This document shows positions 1-8,098 of a stretch of 32,937 nt of DNA, piece after piece; position 1 is the stretch's first letter; every line of letters starts with the position of its first letter. The notes under the pieces were generated by a model. That model was not told the origin of the DNA. It was given only the letters and a program-made list of their open reading frames with translations, and searched no databases. Both the position numbers and the translations under genes were made by a program. The DNA comes from Gammaproteobacteria bacterium (GTDB lineage Bacteria; Pseudomonadota; Gammaproteobacteria; Arenicellales; Poriferihabitantaceae), in the NCBI GenBank assembly GCA_026708585.1, contig JAPOUQ010000075.1, positions 1-32,937 on the forward strand, written 5' to 3'.

Positions 1-948
1 CTGGATTTCGTGGGCAAGATTGAGGCGCAGTATGGCCGTTCGGAGCGGGTCTGGGTGATGGACCGTGGAATCCCGACCGAAGAAACCCTGGAAGCCATGC
101 GTGCTGATCCGTCGGGTGTGCGCTATCTGGTTGGTACCCCCAAGGGACGGCTAAGCAAGCTGGAGCAATCCTTTCTCAACCGACCCTGGCAGTCGGTTCG
201 GGATTCGCTCCAGGTCAAGCTACATCAGCAAGAGGGAGGAGAGGAAGTGTACATCCTGGTGCGCAGCGAAGGGCGGATTCTCAAGGAGCGTAGCATGCGT
301 CGCAGACGTTTGAAAAAGCTCTGGAAACGTCTGCATGAGCTGCAGCAACAAAGCAACAGCCGGGATCAACTGCAACGCAAGTTGGGTGCAGCCCAGCAAG
401 AAGCCGGACGGGCCTGGCATCTAGTCGAGATTGAGGTTGCCCCGGAGGATGGCCAGCAACCGGGATCGTTCACGTTCCACTTGCGACGGGAAAAACTGCG
501 ACAAACTATGCGCCGTGAAGGGCGTTATCTGTTACGTTCCAATCTCACCGATACTGATCCGGCCGAGTTGTGGAAACAATACATGCAACTCTCCGAAGTG
601 GAGCAGGCCTTTAAGGAACTCAAGCATAGTCTCTCGATTCGTCCGATCTATCACCAGACCGAACAACGCATTGAGGCACATATCTTCCTGTCCTTCATCG
701 CCTACTGTCTGCATGTGACCTTGAAGAATCTGGCCAAACGACAAGCTTCGGGGCTCACCCCTCGGGAGATCCTGGAGAAGTTTGCCTCGATGCAACTGGT
801 GGACGTGCATCTGCCAACCTCCGATGGACGATGTTTGGTGATGTCTCGGTATACACAACCCAATCAGGATCATCAGCTATTGCTGTATCAACTGGGTCTG
901 ACATTACCCGATCAACCGCGACCTCGGTTTCAGATCGGATCTCTCTAG
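1..948 (+). CDS. IS1634/IS4-type transposase, C-terminal part (cut by window start)
   Basis: The reading frame is open from base 1, so the N-terminus lies outside the window and the GTG at 10 is not the real start. The visible part holds the second half of a DDE transposase catalytic domain. An early Asp sits in VMDRGIPTEE, as in the second catalytic Asp motif of IS1634-type enzymes. The Glu motif is in LSEVEQAFKELKHSL, followed by RPIYHQ and an AHIFLSFIAYCLHVTL helix, which is the usual end of this family. No stop or frameshift is seen in the visible part. The segment is clearly richer in G+C than the following 30 kb, which points to recent arrival. The left end of the element cannot be seen, so whether it is complete is unknown. 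Confidence 0.88.
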   Translation: MDFVGKIEAQYGRSERVWVMDRGIPTEETLEAMRADPSGVRYLVGTPKGRLSKLEQSFLNRPWQSVRDSLQVKLHQQEGGEEVYILVRSEGRILKERSMRRRRLKKLWKRLHELQQQSNSRDQLQRKLGAAQQEAGRAWHLVEIEVAPEDGQQPGSFTFHLRREKLRQTMRREGRYLLRSNLTDTDPAELWKQYMQLSEVEQAFKELKHSLSIRPIYHQTEQRIEAHIFLSFIAYCLHVTLKNLAKRQASGLTPREILEKFASMQLVDVHLPTSDGRCLVMSRYTQPNQDHQLLLYQLGLTLPDQPRPRFQIGSL

Positions 949-992
949 GCTCCCAAAAATGATAGGTTGTGTTGCCGACCTATGAGGGTGCT

Positions 993-1024
993 ATTGAATA
1001 AAATCAATGACTTGATTTTTCAAT
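993..1024. terminator. A+T-rich hairpin after the transposase, possible bidirectional terminator
   Basis: AAAATCAA at 1000-1007 pairs perfectly with TTGATTTT at 1012-1019 around a TGAC loop. The stem can be prolonged by ATTGAA (993-998) pairing with TTCAAT (1019-1024), if a small bulge is allowed. A runs on one side and T runs on the other would serve both directions. The stem has few G-C pairs, so it is weaker than a classical terminator, and it could instead be part of the insertion-sequence end. Confidence 0.35.
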
Positions 1025-1042
1025 AATGGCCCACTTGCGAAA

Positions 1043-1065
1043 GACGGGCTACCAATCTGCCCGTC
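1043..1065 (+). terminator. G+C-rich hairpin, candidate terminator
   Basis: GACGGGC (1043-1049) and GCCCGTC (1059-1065) form a perfect 7-bp stem with a 9-nt loop. A short T run (GCACTTTT) follows. It lies about 95 bases after the transposase stop, so it could end its transcript. The T run starts late, which lowers confidence. Confidence 0.4.
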
Positions 1066-1358
1066 GCACTTTTCACATTTATCGGATTCCATTTACAACC
1101 TCATTTACGCCACTATTGTTTATAATTCCCTTGATTATTCGGTTTTTTTTGAAGTTATATGATTGTTTTCTAAATATAATGTCTAGAGACTAAGTCTACC
1201 TGTTTCAGAGGTTAGGACATGCACCCAGCAACAACTGCTGGGGCAGCAGGTCCACCAATTCAAAATCCAGCAGCCACATCAACGGACTATAATCCTCGCT
1301 TCTATAATTTGCTTTCAATATTCCGAGTTTCTTTCCCAGTCCGAGCAGTCTCTGAATC

Positions 1359-1874
1359 ATGTTTCAAAACGTAGAACCAACTCCACTTGATCCGATCATC
1401 CGCCTTATCGGAATCTTCAAAGCCGACAGCCGTGAAAACAAAATCGACATGGGCGAAGGCGTATTTCGCGACAGCAATGGCAATACCCCAATCATGACAG
1501 CAGTCAAGGAAGCCGAGCAACGACTTCATGACCAGCAAACCACCATGATTTATGTTGTCCTATCCGGTGATGAATCATTCAATCAGCATATCGCCCGTAT
1601 GGTGCTTGGAGATACCGATACCAGTCGCATTCGCGCTGTCCAGGCACCAGGTGGTTATGGAGCACTTCGTGTCTTGTCCCAAATGCTCTCCAAGGTTTCT
1701 TCCGAGGGATGCGATGTATCACTATGTCTCAGGCAATGATTCCAACAACAAATCGATCGGCCTGAATTTCTTGAGCCATACCCTAAAAATGTATTGCATA
1801 CTGCGTCTGATTCATACAATATCCGTATTCTTGATACAGTGGGATATACCCTTATTATTTCCACAGACAAATTG
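1359..1874 (+). pseudogene. Broken aspartate/aromatic aminotransferase (AspC/TyrB type), N-terminal stub
   Basis: The first ~110 residues match the start of class I aspartate/tyrosine aminotransferases: MFQNVEPTPLDPI, then IDMGEGVFRDSNGNTPIMTA, then QAPGGYGALRV, in the right order and spacing. The frame then loses similarity and meets TGA at 1737-1739. The same frame continues after the stop into NIRILDTVGYTLI, which looks like the NHxxILxxVGxxL part of the same enzyme family, before running into the next gene. The PLP-binding lysine and about two thirds of the usual ~400 residues are absent. I infer a dead remnant. Enzymes of this family also transaminate cysteine sulfinate, which makes its position beside an organosulfur gene suggestive but unproven. 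Confidence 0.8.
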
Positions 1875-3062
1875 ATGACTTCTCTTCATTCAAAAAAATT
1901 GGATTTGCGCGAGCAGGCCCGGACTCTAGCCAAGCAGCACTTCAAGCATCGAGCTATGCAGATTGATCGAAGTGAAGCTTATCCATGGGAAAATGTTGAT
2001 CTTTTAGTTGAACAGAGTCTCATGGGTATGACTATACCCAAAGACTATGGTGGGCTAGGAGTGAACTATCTTGATGTTGCATTGATCGTAGAAGAGATTG
2101 CTAAAGTCTGTGGTGTGACTGCTCGCATTGTGGTTGAAGGTAATATGGGCGCGATCAGTGCGATCATGAAGTATGGCACTGAACATCAGAAACAACTTGC
2201 GGCGCGGCTGGTACTGGCTGGGGATAAGCCGGCCATCTGCATCACAGAACCCGAAGCGGGAAGTGCGGCAACCCAAATGACCACAACAGCCATCAAGCGG
2301 GGAGACCGTTATATGATCAACGGCAAGAAGCACTGGATAACGGGTGGAGGTATTTCGAATCTGCATTTGGTTTTTGCAAAAATTATCGAAGATGGTCAAG
2401 AACTTGGAATTGGTGGATTTATTGTCGTTCGAGAGGAGTCTGATGGATTGCTTATCGGAAATCGAGAGCCCTCCATGGGTCTGCGGGGTATTCCCGAGAC
2501 CGAAGTATTATTCAAGAATCTTGAAGTACGAGAAGATCGCATGTTGAAGACTCCCGGTGGATTAGCCAGAGGCTTCGCAAGTTTGATGAATGCCTACAAT
2601 TCTCAACGTGTTGGTGCTGCCACAGTTGCTCTTGGTATTGCAACTGGGGCCTATGAAGAAGCTCTAGAATACGCGAAAACTCGGGAACAATTTGGCCGAC
2701 CCATTGCAGAGTTTCAGGGTATACAGTGGATGCTGGCAGATATGTCGATCCAGCTTGCGGCATCTCGTGCCATGATACATCAGGCGGCAGCCAGTGCAGG
2801 CGAAGGTTTTCCGGACCGACTTGTGGCAGCCCAAGCCAAGGTACTTGCATCGGAGACTGCAATTCGGGTTACCAACGATGCATTGCAAATATTTGGAGCA
2901 GCAGGATATTCACGAAATCGTCCGCTTGAGCGAATGGTTCGTGATGCGCGTATGTTTGCAATTGGTGGTGGTACAGCCCAGATACTCAGAACCCAGATTG
3001 CCGGATCAATATTGGATATGAAAGTTCCACAAACGCGGGACGGTTATCTACGAGCTGACTGA
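1875..3062 (+). CDS. 3-sulfinopropanoyl-CoA desulfinase-like acyl-CoA dehydrogenase superfamily flavoprotein
   Basis: About 395 residues with the acyl-CoA dehydrogenase fold. A helical N-domain is followed by the FAD-binding strand ICITEPEAGSAA, then WITGGG, and the C-terminal helices with REQFGRPIAEFQGIQW and NDALQIFGAAGYSRNRPLER. Both places where these enzymes keep their catalytic Glu are changed: NSQRVGA has Gln at the isovaleryl-type position, and AIGGGTAQILR has Gly at the medium-chain position. I recall the same features, and the ending LDMKxPQTRDGYL, from the Advenella mimigardefordensis desulfinase, which splits 3-sulfinopropanoyl-CoA into sulfite and propanoyl-CoA. The ATG at 1875 fits the family N-terminus. 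The frame is open upstream to 1740 only because it runs through the aminotransferase remnant. It probably heads an operon with the next two genes. An ordinary dehydrogenase function is less likely. Confidence 0.8.
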   Translation: MTSLHSKKLDLREQARTLAKQHFKHRAMQIDRSEAYPWENVDLLVEQSLMGMTIPKDYGGLGVNYLDVALIVEEIAKVCGVTARIVVEGNMGAISAIMKYGTEHQKQLAARLVLAGDKPAICITEPEAGSAATQMTTTAIKRGDRYMINGKKHWITGGGISNLHLVFAKIIEDGQELGIGGFIVVREESDGLLIGNREPSMGLRGIPETEVLFKNLEVREDRMLKTPGGLARGFASLMNAYNSQRVGAATVALGIATGAYEEALEYAKTREQFGRPIAEFQGIQWMLADMSIQLAASRAMIHQAAASAGEGFPDRLVAAQAKVLASETAIRVTNDALQIFGAAGYSRNRPLERMVRDARMFAIGGGTAQILRTQIAGSILDMKVPQTRDGYLRAD

Positions 3063-3087
3063 ATCCCGAATAACAGAACAAATTCAA

Positions 3088-4470
3088 ATGGAAATTCATC
3101 AAGATAATCAAGGACTGGAGTATACAATTAGCAATTCATCCAGTGTCGAGCAATTCGAGAAATTGGTTTTGAGTTTTATGGGTTATAAGCCGGATGTAGG
3201 TGCAAAGCTGAAAGCTTTGCTAGCGGAAGATCCGAGCATGCCAATGGGACTGTGTATGAAAGGGTATCTGGCAAAAATGATGGGACTAAAGGCTCTTCAT
3301 CCGCGTGCTCTAGCAATTTCGGAAACCCTAACTGACGAGAAATATAAGCAGTTGAGTCATCGTGAATCATTGCACATACAGGCACTGGAAGTCTGGTGTA
3401 GTGGGAATCTAAAAAAAACTGTCGATATCTGGGAAGAAATCTTGCTCCATTATCCACTTGATAGTATTGCTTTGAGACTTGCTTACTTCAACCATTTTTA
3501 TAGCGGTGATGCGCGAAGAATGCGAGACTCATTGATTCGAGTGCTTCCATATTGGGATTCCACCCATCCGCATTACGGTTACGTACTCGGTTTATATTCC
3601 TTTGCACTCGAAGAGTGTAGTGATTTTCAGGCGGCAGAACAATATGGTCGTGAGGCAGTTCAGATTAACCCGGAAGATGCGTGGTCTGTGCATGCAGTTG
3701 CTCATGTTATGGAATCACAGGAACGCCATCAGGAAGGAATTCAATGGCTATTCGACCTAGAAGAGTCTTGGACAACTGTGAACAATTTCCGTTTTCATCT
3801 TCATTGGCACCAGTGCCTATTCCTGATGGAAGAAGGAGACTACAAGCTAGTCCTTGATCTCTATGATCGAATACTGGTGTCCGATCTAGACTCGGATTTT
3901 TATTTGGATTTATGTAATGCTGCCTCCCTGCTTTGGAGGCTAGAATTGCATGGTGTTGAAATTGGTGAACGCTGGAAGGTTTTACTGGAAGCCGCACAAA
4001 GACGTATTGAAGATCGTGATCTGGTTTTTGCTTCACTTCACTATCTTATGGTTTTGGTTGCTGCCGGGGATGATCAGTCGATTAGTCGCATAATGGATGA
4101 ATTCAAACAATGGGCAAGTTCAGACGACACTCAAGGATGGGTTATGCGTCGAGTCGGTATGACTTTGGCCAATGTTCTAATCGATATCCGGCAAGGTAGA
4201 CCAAATCATGCTTTCCAGAACCTGTTCGATATTCGCTATGAGATTGATCTCATTGGCGGTAGCATTGCACAAAGGGATTTGTTCAGTATGTTGCTTCTAG
4301 ATGTCGCTGGTCAGGCATCTCAGCATCTTGCGATGCGGGCACTTGGTACAGAGCGGATAACCCTACGTCCAAGCTCCCAATGGGCTCGGATGCAGTATGG
4401 CCAAGCACTTGAGCATACCAAGGATCAGTTCAAGGCTAGGCCGTCTATCTATCCAGATCCTGACAATTAG
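3088..4470 (+). CDS. TTC38-family tetratricopeptide repeat protein
   Basis: 460 residues, entirely helical in appearance, with no signal peptide or membrane segment. The sequence resembles bacterial members of the TTC38 (tetratricopeptide repeat protein 38) family. Recognisable stretches are SHRESLHIQALEVWCSGNL, PHYGYVLGLYSFALEECSDF, EDAWSVHAVAHVMESQERHQEG and NNFRFHLHWHQCLF. The length suits the family (about 440-470). The molecular role of TTC38 proteins is not established, and TPR folds usually bind proteins or peptides. The gene starts 25 bases after the desulfinase and ends 9 bases before the MFS gene on the same strand, so the three are probably co-transcribed. The name is fairly secure and the function is unknown. 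Confidence 0.75.
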   Translation: MEIHQDNQGLEYTISNSSSVEQFEKLVLSFMGYKPDVGAKLKALLAEDPSMPMGLCMKGYLAKMMGLKALHPRALAISETLTDEKYKQLSHRESLHIQALEVWCSGNLKKTVDIWEEILLHYPLDSIALRLAYFNHFYSGDARRMRDSLIRVLPYWDSTHPHYGYVLGLYSFALEECSDFQAAEQYGREAVQINPEDAWSVHAVAHVMESQERHQEGIQWLFDLEESWTTVNNFRFHLHWHQCLFLMEEGDYKLVLDLYDRILVSDLDSDFYLDLCNAASLLWRLELHGVEIGERWKVLLEAAQRRIEDRDLVFASLHYLMVLVAAGDDQSISRIMDEFKQWASSDDTQGWVMRRVGMTLANVLIDIRQGRPNHAFQNLFDIRYEIDLIGGSIAQRDLFSMLLLDVAGQASQHLAMRALGTERITLRPSSQWARMQYGQALEHTKDQFKARPSIYPDPDN

Positions 4471-4479
4471 TTATTCCTG

Positions 4480-5724
4480 ATGCGCCTCCTCATCAGTTTT
4501 GCGGCGCTGTTTCTGTCTATCTCTTTACTGCAGCTGAGTTCAGGTGCTATCGGTCCACTTGATGCTCTGGCTGGCCTTGATATTGGATTCTCTAAAACTG
4601 CAATTGGACTGTTGGGATCGGCTCATTTTCTCGGATTCTTTATCGGTTGTTGGTGGGCACCGAGACTTCTCGGCAAAGTTGGCCATGCACGCACTTTCGC
4701 AATTTTCTCTTCACTCGGAGCAATTGGTGCAATTGCCCATCCCTTGATTCTGGAGCCGGATGTATGGGCTGTTTTACGCGTTCTTACTGGACTGTGTGTA
4801 TCAGGATGTTACACAGTCATTGAAGCGTGGTTTCAGGCCAAACTAACCAAACAAAATCGAGGTCGAGTGATGGGAATCTATCGCGCGGTCGATATCGTGT
4901 CATCTTCTGGTGCTCAACTGATGATCGGTTTACTTGATCCGGCCTCTTATATTTCCTATAACATTCTGGCGATTATGTGTTGTACATGTCTATTGCCTTT
5001 GGCGTTAACAACCTCGCCACAGCCGGTCACACCTGAAGCCCCGAGATTAAGGCCAATTGCAACTATCCTGCTTTCTCCGCTTGGAGCTGCAGGTGTGCTT
5101 GTTGCTGGCCTAACTTCGTCTGCTTTCAGAATGGTTGGCCCACTCTATGCTCAGGAAATTTCACTTACCGCAATCCAGACGGGTTATTTTTTGGCAACGG
5201 TCATGTTAGGAGGTGCGTTGGCACAGTATCCGGCCGGTTGGCTTGCTGATCGGTATGACCGCAGGCAGGTTTTATTTGGTCTGTCCGCTATGAGTGCATT
5301 GGTCTGTTTTCCGCTGGCATGGATTGGTCAGACTTCATTCGCGCTGATCATCAGTGGAGCCATATTATTTGGGGTCGCCATGTGGCCAATATTTTCAGTC
5401 TCTGCAGCGCACACCAATGATTTTGCAAATCCGGAAAAATCTGTTGAGGTGAATGCGTCATTGATGTTTATTTACGGAATCGGTGCAATATTCAGTCCCT
5501 TAATTGCATCAATGCTACTCGATCGATTTGGACCCTCTTCATTCTATATCTTCATAGGGATTGCTCACTTGGTTTTAGTCACATACAGTATTTACCGCAT
5601 GCGTAAAGGACGGATTGTCGCATTTCGAACCCGGTATACGATTTTCCCTAGAACTACATTTCAAATTGGTAGATTACTTCGTCGTACTTCAAGTAAAGAT
5701 GATGAATCGATAATAACCAAGTAG
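4480..5724 (+). CDS. MFS transporter, YcaD-like
   Basis: 414 residues with about twelve hydrophobic segments in two halves, and a central loop near residues 175-195 (TTSPQPVTPEAPRLRP). The motif-A region between TM2 and TM3 is divergent (WWAPRLLGKVGHARTF). The second-half copy is clear in GWLADRYDRRQVLFG. TM4-5 carries VIEAWFQAKLTKQNRGRVMG, which resembles E. coli YcaD and its relatives. The substrate cannot be read from the sequence. The start codon lies 9 bases after the TPR gene, which suggests translational proximity and shared regulation. Given its operon partners, transport of an organosulfur compound or carboxylate is possible, but that is inference. The last ~30 residues form a basic cytoplasmic tail. 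Confidence 0.82.
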   Translation: MRLLISFAALFLSISLLQLSSGAIGPLDALAGLDIGFSKTAIGLLGSAHFLGFFIGCWWAPRLLGKVGHARTFAIFSSLGAIGAIAHPLILEPDVWAVLRVLTGLCVSGCYTVIEAWFQAKLTKQNRGRVMGIYRAVDIVSSSGAQLMIGLLDPASYISYNILAIMCCTCLLPLALTTSPQPVTPEAPRLRPIATILLSPLGAAGVLVAGLTSSAFRMVGPLYAQEISLTAIQTGYFLATVMLGGALAQYPAGWLADRYDRRQVLFGLSAMSALVCFPLAWIGQTSFALIISGAILFGVAMWPIFSVSAAHTNDFANPEKSVEVNASLMFIYGIGAIFSPLIASMLLDRFGPSSFYIFIGIAHLVLVTYSIYRMRKGRIVAFRTRYTIFPRTTFQIGRLLRRTSSKDDESIITK

Positions 5725-5892
5725 TAGCGGCTGGCTAACTGGCAATAAAGTTCTCAAGGTTAGTCCTTTCTCTATGTAAGAGCGTGTAGATTTTCACGGC
5801 TGACCATAAAAACAGTTTGCTTAGGGAACTATATTCGAAAGTTTGCAGGGACGGTCATTATGCTGCCTCGGCATATTAGGTAGTGGTCTTTA

Positions 5893-6425
5893 TTAGCGGT
5901 TGCCTGCTCCGATTCTGGACACCGCCCTATTGTGATGAAAATTGATGATTTTCTGTCCGTGAATTTCATACTGGTCCTGCAGCAAAGAGCTGTTCATCGG
6001 CGCGGCCTTTTCTAGACGAAGTTTCCAACTACTGTCCATATCCTGGGCGAGGCTACCCATTCGAAGTCGGGTGTTCTTGCGTCTCTCCATCACGTTCACA
6101 ATCCATGGGGTAGGGACGTAAAACCATCCGGTGCTCCCACCTATCTCCTCTTCGTCTCCCACAAGATAACACTGTAAACCAAACGGTGCATCCCTATTCC
6201 TCAGTCGCACGTGGTCCCGTCCCGGCAGATCGCGCCGCCCGACGCGCCGAAGTTGATGGAGGTTGTGTGCATGCAGTTCGGCATTTTGCCCTCACCACAT
6301 CCCAGAAGAACGTTTCTTCTGGCCAGTTCAAGCCAGACACTGGCATTCTGTGCGCAGTTCTCCTGTGCTATGACCGGTCCAGCTATCAGCATCGCCACCA
6401 GCGTGGTGGTGATTGCTACTAATTT
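5893..6425 (-). pseudogene. Decayed gene for a small secreted cysteine-containing protein
   Basis: Reading leftwards from about 6425, a frame without an ATG encodes KLVAITTTLVAMLIAGPVIA, a typical signal peptide ending before QENC, then a Cys-containing segment (VLLGCGEGKMPNCMH) and GGAICRDGTTC. It stops at 6201-6203. One frame over, an open frame of 105 codons takes over in the overlap (from 6210) and runs to 5893 with LQCYLVGDEEEIGG and GWFYVPTPWIVNVMERR. A single-base shift near 6201-6210 would join them into one ~175-residue secreted protein. The only in-frame starts (GTG 6398, ATG 6392) would leave too short a signal peptide, so the start seems lost as well. I do not recognise the family. 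Two separate small genes are a less likely alternative. Confidence 0.45.
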
Positions 6426-6659
6426 ACAAGATTGAGGAGAATGAGATAAATTTAATTATTATTATCAATAATTATTTAATATTTATTTACAAAAAAATGT
6501 TGTATATATCGACATTATACTGTTTCTTATAACAATAATTGGGTTGATTTTTAAATTGACTCGATACCAGAGATTTCGGATAGGTTATTTTTGCAAGAAC
6601 CCATAATCATCATATTTTTGTTTAATCAAACTGACATTCAAGAAAATACACTCTATGAG
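6426..6659. other. Strongly A+T-rich spacer
   Basis: Between the decayed secreted-protein gene and the end of anmK the DNA is markedly A+T-rich, with long runs of A/T only around 6450-6500. A TATAAT is present on the minus strand near 6525, but no convincing -35 partner was found. No gene is seen. Confidence 0.5.
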
Positions 6660-7781
6660 TTAAGGACTATTCAGTTTGCCAGCGATGCATGGGTGTTTTG
6701 CGCCCGTAACAGAAGGAATCGTTGAAGTAAGTCCTTGGGAGGTCTGATAACCCATCCATGCAAAAGCGGCTGCTTCAACCCATTTTGGACCCACCGACAA
6801 GCTCTCGGTGCTGATGACATTGGCCAGACATCTTTGGCTAAGTTGTCTCATGAGGCCAATATTGAGGGCTCCACCACCGCATATGTAGACAGTATCGATT
6901 CTAGGTTGCAATTGATTGACAGTATGACAAATTGTGTGAACGGTGAAAGCAGATAAACTTGCCAAGATATCGCGTGGATTGATGTACTTGTTATATTGCG
7001 TGAGTTTTTGATCCAGCCAGTCAATGTTAAACAACTCAACACCAGTGCTTTTTGGTGGTGGTTTCGCAAAGTAGTCTTCATCAAGTAGAACTGTGAGTAA
7101 ATCTTGTTGCGGACTACCGGACTTGGCAATCATTCCATCAGTATCAAATGCACACGAAAAATTCCGCCTACACCAGCTATCCATCAAAATATTACCTGGT
7201 CCAATATCAAAACCAATCACATGGTCACTTTGGTCTTTCGGTAGGACTGTTATATTGGAGATGCCGCCGATATTGATGATGGCACGTTGTTCTTTGGATG
7301 AATGGAAAGCAGCTAGGTGAAAGCTTGGTGCGAGAGGTGCTCCCTGACCACCAGCGGCAATATCTTGAGAACGAAAATCTGTAACAACCGGAATACCGAT
7401 TTGCTTGGCAATGGCTTCACCATCTGCGAGTTGTATTGTGAATGGCGGCTTGCTATCTGGGCTATGATGCACAGTCTGGCCATGGCATCCGATCACTTGG
7501 ATCGAACTTGGAGGAGCTTTCTCCAGTAGTTTTTTTGAGACAGCGATGAAAAGGTCAGTTAATTGATCCTCGACATCCTTAGCTTGGGAGCGATTAAGGA
7601 TTCTTTTCGTGCATACATCACGCACAGATTGACGCAAGGTTTCAGGATAAGGCAGAGTTTCATTAGCAATAATCCTAAATCGGCCTTTATGGATTTGCAA
7701 TATAACCCCGTCAATTCCGTCGGCACTAGTACCTGACATCAGCCCAATGGCATAGTTAGGCATGTTTGATGTTGTGACCAT
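6660..7781 (-). CDS. anmK: Anhydro-N-acetylmuramic acid kinase
   Basis: 373 residues, the normal length for AnmK. This cytoplasmic peptidoglycan-recycling enzyme opens the 1,6-anhydro ring of anhydro-N-acetylmuramate and phosphorylates it, using ATP, to MurNAc-6-phosphate. The family signature GLMSGTSADGIDG is at residues 13-25. Others are IGCHGQTVHHSP, DFRSQDIAAGGQGAPLAP, NIGGISNITVLP, GFDIGPGNILMDSW, and VYICGGGALN near the C-terminus. The ATG at 7781 is used here. A second ATG six codons later (MPNYAIGLMSG) is equally plausible, as neither has a clear ribosome binding site. It follows the M23 peptidase gene on the same strand after 317 bases, the order I recall from Pseudomonas and relatives, where both act on the cell wall. 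Confidence 0.96.
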   Translation of the reverse strand: MVTTSNMPNYAIGLMSGTSADGIDGVILQIHKGRFRIIANETLPYPETLRQSVRDVCTKRILNRSQAKDVEDQLTDLFIAVSKKLLEKAPPSSIQVIGCHGQTVHHSPDSKPPFTIQLADGEAIAKQIGIPVVTDFRSQDIAAGGQGAPLAPSFHLAAFHSSKEQRAIINIGGISNITVLPKDQSDHVIGFDIGPGNILMDSWCRRNFSCAFDTDGMIAKSGSPQQDLLTVLLDEDYFAKPPPKSTGVELFNIDWLDQKLTQYNKYINPRDILASLSAFTVHTICHTVNQLQPRIDTVYICGGGALNIGLMRQLSQRCLANVISTESLSVGPKWVEAAAFAWMGYQTSQGLTSTIPSVTGAKHPCIAGKLNSP

Positions 7782-8098
7782 AAAGAGGGAAGATGAGGTG
7801 GGTTAATTGTTTTATAGCAGTTGGCTTTCAAGAAACCGAAAGATTCAAAGTTTGGTAGTTGATTAATCACACATTAGTTATTTCCATATTTTGAATTGCA
7901 TGAGTTGGTTTCAATCGACATCCTTCACTTAAGTTTGTGTTAACCCCAAAACGAATCTGTTGGATGATTGTATCCATAACCGGATAGTAGATATGAAAAT
8001 ACACTGTATATTGAATCGATTAATCAAATTCCAGATAAAACACGAAATCAGGTTTTCCGGCTCGATAAACCCTCCATATCCTGCAGTTTTATTCTGGT
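7782..8098. other. Spacer between M23 peptidase and anmK
   Basis: No gene is visible. One 10-mer here, TTCACTTAAG at 7924-7933, also occurs twice in the IS remnant region near 18162 and 18184, and may be a trace of an insertion-sequence end. No clear terminator or promoter was found. Confidence 0.4.

Larger units (their letters stand above)
949..1358. other. Spacer between transposase and broken aminotransferase
   Basis: No gene is visible on either strand. Besides the two hairpins listed separately, it holds a third perfect stem, CCCAGCA (1224-1230) with TGCTGGG (1236-1242) around ACAAC. A TATAAT box sits at 1175-1180, with only a poorly spaced TTGAAG 20 bases upstream. The right end of the insertion sequence must lie somewhere here but cannot be fixed without its left end. 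Confidence 0.5.

Noticed and set aside
1245-1275. tRNA-like T-arm (CAATTCAAAATCC)
   Set aside because: No acceptor stem, anticodon arm or D-arm can be formed around it.
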